From the NCBI GenBank assembly GCA_014896635.1, contig JADBKA010000143.1:1-11634 (forward strand): a DNA stretch of 11,634 nt, read 5' to 3'. The notes under the pieces were generated by a model. That model did not search any database. It was not told where the DNA came from and saw only the letters and a program-made list of their open reading frames with translations. Each line of letters begins with the position of its first letter. Within the stretch, counting starts at the first letter, position 1. The position numbers and the translations under genes were made by a program. This DNA comes from Ktedonobacteraceae bacterium. Its GTDB lineage: Bacteria; Chloroflexota; Ktedonobacteria; Ktedonobacterales; Ktedonobacteraceae. Below are positions 1 to 6,129 of the stretch, piece by piece.

Positions 1-328
1 CTCCCAGCAGGTAGTCTTTCCCGACGACCTCACGAGCAACGGACAGAGGAAGGCTCCGCCTGCCTAGCTGGAAGCCGTCAGCTTTGACTGCCATGCCAAC
101 GTCCAGGCGGTCGTTAACGATGCAGAGCGCGCCGTATTGATGGCAGAGTGGACACAGGCGGCAGGTCAGCGCGTACAGGTACGCGGCATCGAGCTGATGC
201 CCGCGCACCTGGAGCATCGTAATACCCGCTGCCAGCGCCTGCTCGACGATTGCCTCCAGTCGCGCAACCGCTGGATCTGTGACCAGGCAGAGCTGCGGAC
301 GCTGCAATACGGAGATATTCGATCTCAT
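1..328 (-). CDS. thiE: Thiamine-phosphate synthase, 3' end beyond the window
   Basis: The first 109 residues are visible and the frame is still open at the left edge. ThiE joins HMP-pyrophosphate to thiazole phosphate to give thiamine phosphate; it is a cytoplasmic TIM barrel. What shows this is the first strand LCLVTDP (residues 13-19), the second-strand motif ITMLQVR (36-42), CIVNDRLDVG (69-78) and ADGFQLGRRSLP (83-94), which match the family order LVTD, xxxQLR, VNDR, ADGxHLG. Two oddities stand out: the usual Arg-x-Lys phosphate-binding motif reads R-G-H, and the usual LGQxDLP reads LGRRSLP. The ATG lies 16 bases after the thiG stop and there is no in-frame start between them, so the two genes are very likely co-transcribed and under the same TPP riboswitch. 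The ribosome site (CACGGG) is weak, consistent with translational coupling. The family assignment is firm; the missing part is not seen. Confidence 0.88.
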   Translation of the reverse strand, partial: MRSNISVLQRPQLCLVTDPAVARLEAIVEQALAAGITMLQVRGHQLDAAYLYALTCRLCPLCHQYGALCIVNDRLDVGMAVKADGFQLGRRSLPLSVAREVVGKDYLLG

Positions 329-344
329 CCCGTGACGCTGTGAT

Positions 345-1127
345 TTAGCTGGATAGCAGAGACGGTATACCGGTGGTCGGGCTGCTGGCCGAGGCATAAG
401 GTTTGCGCGGAATGCGCCCGGCCAGGAAGGCTGCGCGCCCGGCTTCGATGCCCTGCTTCATCGCCTGCGCCATCAGTACAGGATTCCGAGCCTGCGCGAC
501 CGCAGTATTCACCAGGCAGGCCGAGGCTCCCAGTTCCATCGCCAGAGCGGCATCAGAAGGCGCACCTATACCGGCATCGACAACCACAGGAACGCGCGCC
601 TGCTCAATGATGATCTGGATCTGCGGTAGATTGAGCAGCCCCTGTCCCGAACCGATTGGCGATCCTAGCGGCATGACAGTGACCGCGCCGGCATCCTGCA
701 AACGCAGCGCCAGTACAGGATCGGCATTGATGTAAGGCAACACATCAAAGCCCTCTTCGATCAGAATGCGTGTGGCTTCTAAGGTGGCAACGGGATCAGG
801 CAGCAGATAATTGGGATCGGGAATCACTTCCAGCTTCACCCAGCGCGGCAGTCCCATTGCTGCCGCCAGGCGCGCCGTCTGCACGGCTTCCTGCACCGTT
901 TTGCAGCCGGCTGTGTTGGGGAGAATCGTGTAGCGTTCAGGACTGATGTAATCAAGCAGACCAGGTTGTTGAGGATTGGAGAGATCCAGCCGCCGCAGAG
1001 CTACCGTAACGATCTCGGTCCCGCTCGCTTCCAGGCTGGCCCGCATCTCTTCAAACGAGCGATACTTGCCGGTGCCAAGCATCAGGCGCGAACGGAATTC
1101 GCGCCTGCCAATTTTGAGTGTGTCCAT
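345..1127 (-). CDS. thiG: Thiazole synthase ThiG
   Basis: ThiG makes the thiazole phosphate half of thiamine from deoxyxylulose 5-phosphate, a glycine- or tyrosine-derived imine and ThiS thiocarboxylate. It is a cytoplasmic (beta/alpha)8 enzyme. The 260-residue length is normal for the family. Visible signatures are [10 protein letters not shown] near residue 13, [12 protein letters not shown] (71-82), WVKLEVIPD (96-104) with the presumed Schiff-base lysine K98, [12 protein letters not shown] (152-163) and [14 protein letters not shown] (181-194) for phosphate binding. The ATG has an AAGGGAAG ribosome site six bases upstream, which is itself part of the riboswitch. The gene is first in the visible unit and is followed by thiE. 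No thiS, thiO or thiH is inside the window, so the sulfur donor must be encoded elsewhere. Identification is secure. Confidence 0.97.
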   Translation of the reverse strand: MDTLKIGRREFRSRLMLGTGKYRSFEEMRASLEASGTEIVTVALRRLDLSNPQQPGLLDYISPERYTILPNTAGCKTVQEAVQTARLAAAMGLPRWVKLEVIPDPNYLLPDPVATLEATRILIEEGFDVLPYINADPVLALRLQDAGAVTVMPLGSPIGSGQGLLNLPQIQIIIEQARVPVVVDAGIGAPSDAALAMELGASACLVNTAVAQARNPVLMAQAMKQGIEAGRAAFLAGRIPRKPYASASSPTTGIPSLLSS

Positions 1128-1129
1128 TT

Positions 1130-1227
1130 TTTGCTTCCCTTCGCTGGTATGACCCAGATCAGGTTTTCAGGGTTTCCCACAGACCGGTGGCGATCTCAGC
1201 CCGGCTCAACCGGACACCCCTAGCAAA
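1130..1227 (-). promoter_or_regulatory. TPP riboswitch (THI element) before thiG
   Basis: Read on the minus strand, the leader contains the conserved THI-box elements in order: AGGGGTG, GGCTGAGAT, ACCCTG, then CCTGATCTGGGTCATACCAGCG and GAAGGGAAG. These form the pyrimidine- and pyrophosphate-sensing arms of the TPP aptamer. The closing helix P1 can be drawn as TTTGCT (1222-1227) with AGCAAA (1130-1135). The ribosome site GGGAAG and the bases leading into the ATG therefore lie in or beside P1. No uridine-tailed terminator follows, so control is most likely at translation initiation: TPP binding would close P1 and hide the ribosome site. Confidence 0.95.
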
Positions 1228-1252
1228 CCGATCAGTACATTCTTTCTCATTC

Positions 1253-1281
1253 ATTGTAACGCACAATGCCAGCGTATTCAA
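1253..1281 (-). promoter_or_regulatory. Promoter of the thiG-thiE unit
   Basis: On the minus strand, TTGAAT (1276-1281) and TACAAT (1253-1258) are separated by exactly 17 bases. Transcription would start near 1246, about 20 bases before the riboswitch P1 helix. The position makes sense for both the riboswitch and the gene. Confidence 0.7.
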
Positions 1282-1328
1282 GGGTTGTACTGTGCAGCAG
1301 CCCTTTTTTCCGTTCGTCCGTTCAGGGT

Positions 1329-2678
1329 TCATGCTTGCAACCGGCGCGCTCTGCGTACAGCTTTGCCCGACGGGGCCTGTTCGCCTTGCCCACCAAGCAT
1401 ATCCTGCAACTCGTTGTAGGCATAGGCCAGCGGGTTGATCCGGTATCCGACCTCTCCCGGCGGAACTTCCATCACCAGGTTGTCAGCTCTCGCGCTCCAC
1501 AGCGCTTCCCCTTCTTTTCTCACAAAACCCCAGGTCTGTGCAAAGTCCAGAAAGCCCTGCGCCAGTTTGCGCGCTCTACGCGCTGAGAGCAAACGTCGAT
1601 CTACATACCGTCCCTGCTGCTCCAGTTCTCTTGCCCTGCGCCACACATACTCAGCTAGCTCGCCTACCGTGAACAACGTCTCAACACTCCGACTTTGCTC
1701 TACCAGGAAGCCGCTCGCAAGTTGCGTACAGGTAAAACAGCTATGGAGCAGCCATGTATCGTGCAACTGCGTTTCTAGCTGCTTGATCGAGATTGCCGGA
1801 TCTTTATACAGCGGGGCAGCCAGGCTCACAAAAATACGCTGCCGTCGTGTGGTCATAAAATCATAGCTGATGCTGATTGGAACGATAGCTGTTCTCTCCG
1901 GCCACTCACGTAGCAAACGGTGGATAGCCGCCACTGCCAGGCTGATCCTGCCATCCGGTGAGAGCTGCCCTTCGGGTGCGCCCAGCAGCGCCCCTCCTTG
2001 CTCCAGCCATGCCAGTAGATCCTGAATCTGGCGCTTCATCCTTTGCAGCATCTCACGCTTCAGAACCTGCCGCGCCGGCTCAACAAAAATATCTACGCTC
2101 TGCCAGCGATGCAGCGCATCACGATAGCGCCAGGCGAGCAGATCCTTCAGCGATAACATCCGCACTTTGCTTATCTCTTCGTGACTCTGCACAGCAACAA
2201 ATGTGAGAAAGTTCAAAGAAAGCACTTCTACCGCCGGGGCATTTCCACGCAGGTTCAGCCATTCATGAATCCATACCTCAGCGGGACGAATATAGACATT
2301 ATCCAGTGGTTGCGCCCCCAGTCCGCGCAAGATCTCCCCCAGCGGGATCAGACCCACCAGACGTGCGAACCAGCGTGGACGTCTGACAATACGGGCAAGA
2401 AAGCCGGGCAAGAATGCTTCTCCTCCTAGCGCGAAGTGAACACGACCACAGAGAGCCTGCCATCCACAGCGAAATAACACCGATGGAAGCTCAACGATGG
2501 GATCAAGGTCGCGCTTGTGTTGTATGGCGAAATAGATCGGGTATCTGGCCTTTGCATGCCTTGACCCTCGTATCTCGATACTGTAAAACAATCGCACCGC
2601 TACCCAGAAGATTCCTGCCACCACAATACGGCTTAAAGCGATAAGTACCAGTTTGCAGTGCCTCATAGTATTGCTCAC
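1329..2678 (-). CDS. Large PlsC-like glycerolipid acyltransferase
   Basis: A 449-residue protein with one N-terminal hydrophobic segment (about residues 9-33), then a PlsC-type acyltransferase core. Motif I is HKRDLD (54-59), the H-x4-D catalytic pair. Motif III is APEGQLSPDG (234-243), like the family's FPEGTRS-x-x-G. Motif IV is IVPISI (265-270). This family moves acyl chains onto lysophosphatidate or similar glycerolipids at the inner membrane face. The protein is much longer than the usual 200-260 residues: about 175 residues separate motifs I and III (commonly about 70), and a charged, Arg-rich tail of about 150 residues follows. The exact acceptor is therefore not predictable. The open frame begins at a GTG at 2678 that sits only two bases after AAGG; an ATG at 2666 is possible but lies 14 bases from it, so the start is uncertain. 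The gene is divergent from the csaA-like gene. Confidence 0.8.
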   Translation of the reverse strand: MSNTMRHCKLVLIALSRIVVAGIFWVAVRLFYSIEIRGSRHAKARYPIYFAIQHKRDLDPIVELPSVLFRCGWQALCGRVHFALGGEAFLPGFLARIVRRPRWFARLVGLIPLGEILRGLGAQPLDNVYIRPAEVWIHEWLNLRGNAPAVEVLSLNFLTFVAVQSHEEISKVRMLSLKDLLAWRYRDALHRWQSVDIFVEPARQVLKREMLQRMKRQIQDLLAWLEQGGALLGAPEGQLSPDGRISLAVAAIHRLLREWPERTAIVPISISYDFMTTRRQRIFVSLAAPLYKDPAISIKQLETQLHDTWLLHSCFTCTQLASGFLVEQSRSVETLFTVGELAEYVWRRARELEQQGRYVDRRLLSARRARKLAQGFLDFAQTWGFVRKEGEALWSARADNLVMEVPPGEVGYRINPLAYAYNELQDMLGGQGEQAPSGKAVRRARRLQA

Positions 2679-2694
2679 AGCCTTATTCTTTCAA

Positions 2695-2703
2695 ATTGTA
2701 TCA
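2695..2703 (-). promoter_or_regulatory. Extended -10 promoter for the acyltransferase gene
   Basis: The minus strand reads TGATACAAT, an extended -10 (TG-N-TACAAT), just upstream of the gene. No good -35 is seen at 16-18 bases. Such spacing would give a very short leader. Confidence 0.45.
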
Positions 2704-2739
2704 TATTCCCATTACTAAAGCTCCACTATCCGTCAGGCA

Positions 2740-2748
2740 TGATAAAAT
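2740..2748 (+). promoter_or_regulatory. Extended -10 promoter for the csaA-like gene
   Basis: TGATAAAAT is an extended -10 placed about 40 bases before the ATG. No clear -35 is visible. Together with the minus-strand element at 2695-2703 it makes a compact divergent promoter pair. Confidence 0.42.
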
Positions 2749-2787
2749 AAGGAACAAAAATTACGTCTTCCTATGATGAGGGAATGA

Positions 2788-3126
2788 ATGGACACGATTA
2801 CCTTTGAGGACTTCGAGAAAGTTGATATTCGCGTAGGAAAGATTATACAGGTAGAGGACTTCCCGCAAGCACGCAAACCGGCTTACAGGCTGCTATTAGA
2901 TTTCGGACCAGAGATTGGTCTCAAAAAATCATCGGCGCAGATTACCAGACACTACACGAAAGAAGAACTGATAGGCAAGCAGGTGATTGCGGTTGTGAAT
3001 TTTCCGCCCCGGCAGATTGGACCATTTCGCTCAGAAGTTCTGACACTAGGTGTACCCGATGGAGACGGTGGCGTGATTCTGCTCAGTCCGACGAAAGAGG
3101 CCCCTCTGGGGGGAAAAATGTTCTGA
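2788..3126 (+). CDS. csaA: CsaA-like tRNA-binding domain protein
   Basis: A 112-residue, single-domain protein of the size typical for CsaA, a dimeric OB-fold protein related to the tRNA-binding domain of methionyl-tRNA synthetase and Trbp111. In Bacillus, CsaA has chaperone and secretion-related activity. The family pattern is continuous: FEKVDIRVGKI (9-19), DFPQARKPAYRL (24-35), GLKKSSAQIT (44-53), IGKQVIAVVNFPPRQIG (62-78), EVLTLG (83-88), then the C-terminal LLSPTKEAPLGGKMF (98-112). GAGGGA four to five bases before the ATG is the ribosome site; another ATG three bases earlier is out of frame. The gene stands alone, divergent from the acyltransferase and convergent with the aldo/keto reductase. 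Family is secure; the physiological role here is inferred. Confidence 0.93.
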   Translation: MDTITFEDFEKVDIRVGKIIQVEDFPQARKPAYRLLLDFGPEIGLKKSSAQITRHYTKEELIGKQVIAVVNFPPRQIGPFRSEVLTLGVPDGDGGVILLSPTKEAPLGGKMF

Positions 3127-3132
3127 ACCGGC

Positions 3133-3170
3133 GAGCATGCGCTGTCATTCATAACGCACAGCGCATGCTC
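3133..3170. terminator. 13-bp perfect hairpin between convergent genes
   Basis: GAGCATGCGCTGT (3133-3145) pairs perfectly with ACAGCGCATGCTC (3158-3170) around a 12-base loop. Outer CCGG boxes at 3128-3131 and 3175-3178 can extend it. It lies between the csaA-like stop (3126) and the aldo/keto reductase stop (3181), so it could serve both genes. No T-run follows on either strand, so it may be a processing or stabilising hairpin rather than a classic intrinsic terminator. Confidence 0.5.
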
Positions 3171-3180
3171 ATCACCGGAC

Positions 3181-4137
3181 CTATATGCGAGCACGCCAGC
3201 CATAGCGACTGCCAGGTATCCATTTGCGCCACCTGGTAACAGTCTGCCAGCGAGAGCGAATCGACTCAAACTGCTCTTCGGAGAGCGGCCCCTCCGCCAC
3301 AGAGGCCAGATTCTGGTAAATGCGCTGCGGCTTTGTTGTTCCTACCAGAACCACATCAACGCCAGGAATACTGAGCGTGAAACGCAGAGCGTGCGCTACC
3401 GCTCGCTGCGTCTCCTGCTGGAGGAAGGAATAGTTGAGTTTTCTGAGGCGCCTCCGGTAAATCTGGCGCGTCGGGTCGTTCTCAGCAGAACCTCCAATCC
3501 AGGCGACATTGGCGAGAGGATGCTTGGCAATTACTCCTATGCCGGATTCACGAGTAGAGGGAAGAATACGATCAATCGCTTCTTGATCGGCAACGTTCAC
3601 TGTGATCTGCAACGTATCAAAAGCACCACAGAGTACAGCCGCCAGCGCATCTTCACGATCACCGCTGTAACCGAGATAGCGCACTTTACCAGCCTGGCGG
3701 GCCTGTTGCAGCACTTCGATCACCTCACCACGCCGCAAAATCGCTCTGGGGCAATTATGCAACTGTACCACATCCAGATAATCGGTACGCAGGCGCCGCA
3801 AACTGCGCTCGATACTCACCATCAACAAATGGGGATGCCAGTCTGGCAGATCCAGGCCCGCCGCATGTCCATGCCCACACTTGGTAAACAGGTAATAATC
3901 GCCGCGCCGGTGATCGACGCTCCGCCCGATCAATTCTTCGCTCCTACCATAACACTCTGCTGTATCTATCAGATTAATCCCGGCATCCAGAGCCGAGTGC
4001 AGTAACCAGCTTACATCTTTGACAGAAGTGGCACAGCTTATCTCATGACTTCCCAGACCTAAAACGCTTACCCGCATATCGGTCGTTCCCAGGAGACGCC
4101 GCTCGACGGCGACGTCAGCAGACCGTTGTAGTATCAC
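3181..4137 (-). CDS. Aldo/keto reductase
   Basis: A 318-residue NAD(P)H-dependent aldo/keto reductase, a cytoplasmic TIM barrel that reduces aldehydes or ketones to alcohols. The full catalytic tetrad is visible: D58 in NLIDTAECYG, Y63, K86 in LFTKCG and H127 in DVVQLHNC. The start of the barrel reads RRLLGTTDMRVSVLGLG, and the C-terminal LVGTTKPQRIYQN is the cofactor-phosphate loop region (SxxR-like). The start is a GTG at 4137, supported by a perfect AGGAGG (plus-strand 4148-4153) ten bases upstream. The protein begins about 12 residues before the usual family start. The substrate cannot be told. It is divergent from the MerR/GyrI regulator, but the 470-base gap and the regulator's own promoter mean control by that regulator is only a possibility. 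Confidence 0.93.
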   Translation of the reverse strand: MILQRSADVAVERRLLGTTDMRVSVLGLGSHEISCATSVKDVSWLLHSALDAGINLIDTAECYGRSEELIGRSVDHRRGDYYLFTKCGHGHAAGLDLPDWHPHLLMVSIERSLRRLRTDYLDVVQLHNCPRAILRRGEVIEVLQQARQAGKVRYLGYSGDREDALAAVLCGAFDTLQITVNVADQEAIDRILPSTRESGIGVIAKHPLANVAWIGGSAENDPTRQIYRRRLRKLNYSFLQQETQRAVAHALRFTLSIPGVDVVLVGTTKPQRIYQNLASVAEGPLSEEQFESIRSRWQTVTRWRKWIPGSRYGWRARI

Positions 4138-4492
4138 TTCCTTCTCGCCTCCTGCCTTTTTCTGTTTTTTGTGTCGTGATTTCCTGCTGTATTTTCACTT
4201 AATATATAATCTAACTTTCTCTAAATCATGCTCCTTCTCAACAATGAGAGAAGGAAGCTCTCCCATTTTTCTGTTCTTACTGTAACAGCAGACTATGAGC
4301 AAATGATGAACAGGCTTCCTTCCTGATCTCCCTCATCACAGCAGGCATGCAGATTAACTATAACAGCTACCGCTCAGATCAGGTTGAGCATAAGCGACCC
4401 GCCTGTACAAATGGTACTACTGCCATTCTGGATCTTCACCAACCCGACCGGTCTCTTGATCCCGATGCCGCTGACTACTTCCTCGTTGTCCC
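4138..4492. other. Intergenic region between divergent AKR and MerR genes
   Basis: Next to the reductase lies its AGGAGG ribosome site. An AT-rich stretch at about 4199-4212 (minus strand TATATT) may be its -10, but no good -35 accompanies it. A short inverted repeat, CCTTCTC (4233-4239) with GAGAAGG (4248-4254) around an 8-base loop, sits just upstream and could be an operator. Between 4260 and 4490 there is an open stretch coding a 49-residue ATG frame (4347-4496) with no ribosome site; I do not call it a gene. Confidence 0.4.
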
Positions 4493-4523
4493 TTGACTCT
4501 CCACCTGCTGGAGGCAGTATAGT
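4493..4523 (+). promoter_or_regulatory. MerR-type promoter with 19-bp spacer and operator dyad
   Basis: TTGACT (4493-4498) and TATAGT (4518-4523) are separated by 19 bases, the over-long spacing typical of promoters activated by MerR-family proteins through DNA distortion. Within the spacer is the perfect dyad CTCCA-CCTGC-TGGAG (4499-4513). The regulator gene starts at 4614, so this predicts autoregulation. Confidence 0.8.
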
Positions 4524-4527
4524 AGCG

Positions 4528-4543
4528 TCAGAAGGCCTTCTGA
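4528..4543. promoter_or_regulatory. Perfect 16-bp palindrome at the predicted transcription start
   Basis: TCAGAAGGCCTTCTGA is a perfect palindrome beginning five bases after the -10 of the MerR-type promoter, so it covers the expected +1. Its sequence differs from the spacer dyad. It may bind a second regulator or form a 5' hairpin in the transcript. Confidence 0.55.
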
Positions 4544-4613
4544 AGTAATGACGCCCGGCCTGCCTGATCTACAATGATATGACAGTCAGGCACAGGCGCG
4601 TGGAGCTTAAAGC

Positions 4614-5426
4614 ATGCTGACAATCGGTGATTTTTCTAAACTGAGCCGGGTACCGGTGAAGACTCTGCGTTTCTATGATGAGACAGGTCTCTTCAAGGCC
4701 ATGAGCGTAGATCGCTCTACCGGCTATCGCTACTATTCCGCCAGTCAACTGTCCCGACTCTACCGCATCCTGGCGCTCAAAGATCTGGGATTCTCCCTGG
4801 AGCAGATTGCACAGGTGCTGGACGATGGACTATCGCTGGAACAGCTACGCGGCATGTTCCGCCTGAAACAGGCGGAGATTCAGCAGCGGGTAGCGCAGGA
4901 GCAAGAGCGCCTGACACGAATAGAGGTACGGCTCAGCCAGCTTGAAATGGAGGAAACGATGCCAACCTACGATGTAATTGTGAAACACGTGGAACCGCAA
5001 CTGGTTGCCTCGATCCGCGATGTTGTTCCACGCTATCAGGATGTCGGTCGGCTAATCGGCGAACTATATGCGTACCTGCAACAGCAAGGGACAGGTGGCG
5101 GATTAACTGCCGCCGTCTGGCACGATGAGGGCTATAAAGCCAGCGATGTCGATGCCGAGGTAGTCATCTTTCTTAAAGATCGTGTACCCGCAACGGAGCG
5201 CGTGCAGGTCTACGAACTGCCCGCCGCGACAATGGCAAGCGTCATCCATCGCGGCTCCTATGCCACTCTCAACCAGGCATACGATGCCCTGGTACGATGG
5301 ATTGAAACAAACGGGTATAAAATCACCGGCCCCAATCGCGAGTTGTACCTGTACAACGTCGTGCCAGTGCGGCAGGACGATGAGTCGTACGTGACCGAGA
5401 TTCAGTTCCCGGTTGAGAAAGGGTAG
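4614..5426 (+). CDS. MerR-family regulator with GyrI-like effector domain
   Basis: A 270-residue BmrR-type regulator. Residues 1-70 are the MerR winged helix: LTIGDFSKLSRVPVKTLRFYD, then TGYRYYSASQLSRLYRI and the LKDLGFSLEQI helix. A dimerising coiled coil, rich in Glu, Gln and Leu, covers about 75-115. From about 118 comes a GyrI-like (AraC effector-binding) domain with its usual C-terminal pattern: HRGSYATLNQAYDALVRWI (212-230), NGYKITGPNRELYLYN (233-248) and YVTEIQFPV (259-267). Conserved acidic residues such as E243 lie where this fold binds cationic or lipophilic compounds. GGAG eight bases before the ATG is the ribosome site. Members sense a drug-like ligand and remodel a 19-bp-spacer promoter, and such a promoter lies directly upstream, so autoregulation is likely. 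Ligand and further targets are unknown; the divergent reductase is one candidate. Confidence 0.93.
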   Translation: MLTIGDFSKLSRVPVKTLRFYDETGLFKAMSVDRSTGYRYYSASQLSRLYRILALKDLGFSLEQIAQVLDDGLSLEQLRGMFRLKQAEIQQRVAQEQERLTRIEVRLSQLEMEETMPTYDVIVKHVEPQLVASIRDVVPRYQDVGRLIGELYAYLQQQGTGGGLTAAVWHDEGYKASDVDAEVVIFLKDRVPATERVQVYELPAATMASVIHRGSYATLNQAYDALVRWIETNGYKITGPNRELYLYNVVPVRQDDESYVTEIQFPVEKG

Positions 5427-5439
5427 CTCTGACAGGCAA

Positions 5440-5472
5440 AGCGGTTCGGGCAGATAGTCTGCCCGAACCGCT
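5440..5472. repeat. 33-base near-perfect palindrome after the MerR gene
   Basis: AGCGGTTCGGGCAGA (5440-5454) and its exact reverse complement (5458-5472) are separated by only TAG, giving a 15-bp hairpin 13 bases after the regulator's stop. It is very stable but has no following T-run. It lies inside the open frame of the downstream GyrI fragment, so it may mark the rearrangement that created that fragment, or act as a rho-type or processing hairpin. Confidence 0.7.
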
Positions 5473-5473
5473 G

Positions 5474-5647
5474 TACGGAATTAAAGTCGAGAAGCTGCAT
5501 GCCTTCATCAAGGATCATGGCTATATGTTAAGCGGCAAGCACCATGAGATCTACCTCGGCGATCCCCGCAAAGCGGCCCCGGAAAAGCTGAAGACGGTCA
5601 TCAGGCAGCCTGCACAGCATCCCGACTCTTCCTCGAACAAGAGATAA
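5474..5647 (+). pseudogene. C-terminal remnant of a GyrI-like small-molecule-binding protein
   Basis: In the frame ending at the TAA at 5645-5647, the translation includes KVEKLHAFIKDHGY, then GKHHEIYLGDPRKAAPEKLK and TVIRQPAQ. This is the closing part of GyrI-like proteins (Gly-His-His-Glu-Ile-Tyr-Leu-x-Asp-Pro-Arg, then Pro-Glu-Lys-Leu). The frame has no credible start codon or ribosome site; it enters from the 33-base palindrome, and a TGA blocks it at 5414-5416. Only about 50 residues of a domain that normally spans about 150 remain. It directly follows a MerR gene that carries its own intact GyrI domain, so it is not that gene's tail shifted out of frame: both closing motifs are present. 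I read it as debris from a second, deleted gene. Confidence 0.72.
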
Positions 5648-5653
5648 AACAAT

Positions 5654-5699
5654 GAGAGCCGGTTAACCAGTATTAACCGACTCTCGTATAATCTTTTTT
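5654..5699. terminator. Bidirectional intrinsic terminator
   Basis: GAGAGCCGGTTAA (5654-5666) pairs with TTAACCGACTCTC (5673-5685), with one C/A mismatch and a six-base loop. On the plus strand TCTTTTTT follows after GTATAA. On the minus strand ATTGTTTTAT follows directly. It closes the plus-strand GyrI remnant and the minus-strand micro-ORF array, which converge here. A perfect TATAAT lies at 5687-5692 on the plus strand, inside the tail. Confidence 0.78.
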
Positions 5700-5796
5700 G
5701 ATGATACAGGCTTCACCTCCCCACGTTCATCCGCATCCTGATTATGCTGATGAAGCATGAGAGGCAAAGCTCAACTCAGGGATGAGATGCCCGCTT

Positions 5797-5859
5797 CTAC
5801 GGGCACTCCCGGTCGATCTGAAACACCACCCCTAATACATGGACCGGTATCTTCATCAT
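5797..5859 (-). CDS. Micro-ORF copy 1, 20-residue peptide
   Basis: The peptide is MMKIPVHVLGVVFQIDRECP. It starts at the first of two consecutive ATGs (5857-5859), seven bases after GGAGG; the second ATG aligns with the start of the other copies. It ends at TAG inside the GCCCG/CGGGC hairpin. It has one Lys near the start, a central hydrophobic block (VLGVVF) and a polar end with a single Cys (DRECP). It is too short for a signal peptide, membrane protein or folded domain. Relative to copy 2, most codon differences are silent or conservative. I do not recognise it. A pheromone-like signal, a small toxin or a regulatory decoy ORF are all possible. Confidence 0.7.
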   Translation of the reverse strand: MMKIPVHVLGVVFQIDRECP

Positions 5860-5932
5860 GGTTCTGCCTCCTTTCGGCTGTACCCGTGAAGATTTCCGTT
5901 TTCAGGATAAGCCAGTGATAGGAAGCCCGTCT

Positions 5933-5992
5933 CTACGGGCACTCCTGATCAATCTGGAACACCATCCCTCTTAAACGAACCGGTACTTTCAT
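5933..5992 (-). CDS. Micro-ORF copy 2, 19-residue peptide
   Basis: The peptide is MKVPVRLRGMVFQIDQECP, ending at TAG inside the hairpin. The ATG is 11 bases from GGAGG; a TTG directly before it (5993-5995), eight bases from GGAGG, aligns with the first ATG of copy 1 and could be the true start. It shares PV-x-x-x-G-x-VFQID-x-ECP with copy 1. Gly9, Val11, Phe12, Gln13, Glu17, Cys18 and Pro19 are the same, with codon changes such as TTC/TTT and GAT/GAC. Function unknown. Confidence 0.7.
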   Translation of the reverse strand: MKVPVRLRGMVFQIDQECP

Positions 5993-6081
5993 CAAGGTTC
6001 AGGCCTCCTTTCGGCTGAGCCTCCATAAAGACCTCACCTTCCCGGTGATTGATGCTCCAATGCCCGCCTTTACGGGCACTC

Positions 6082-6129
6082 TCAATCGACCTGGAACACC
6101 ATCCCTAACAGGCGAACCGAGATCTTCAT
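6082..6129 (-). CDS. Micro-ORF copy 3 (promoter-proximal), 15-residue peptide
   Basis: The peptide is MKISVRLLGMVFQVD. GGAGG is seven bases before the ATG, the best spacing of the three copies. A TGA at 6082-6084 sits where the other copies have CAG or CGG, so the ECP tail is not made unless the TGA is read through. The downstream codons GAG TGC CCG and the hairpin stop (TAA) are still present, so the shortening looks recent. It is the first coding unit after the strong promoter. Confidence 0.68.
   Translation of the reverse strand: MKISVRLLGMVFQVD

Noticed and set aside
3391..4005. 204-residue plus-strand frame opposite the aldo/keto reductase
   Set aside because: Antisense shadow: the minus strand has the full catalytic tetrad and a perfect AGGAGG site.
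4347..4496. 49-residue ATG frame on the plus strand before the MerR promoter
   Set aside because: It is open and fairly protein-like at its end, but has no ribosome site or recognisable motif, and its stop overlaps the -35 element. Chance or old debris.
5705..5788. Possible fourth, degenerate cassette between copy 1 and the terminator
   Set aside because: A GGGGAGG is present on the minus strand, but neither the 15-nt box nor a matching peptide or stop-codon hairpin follows.
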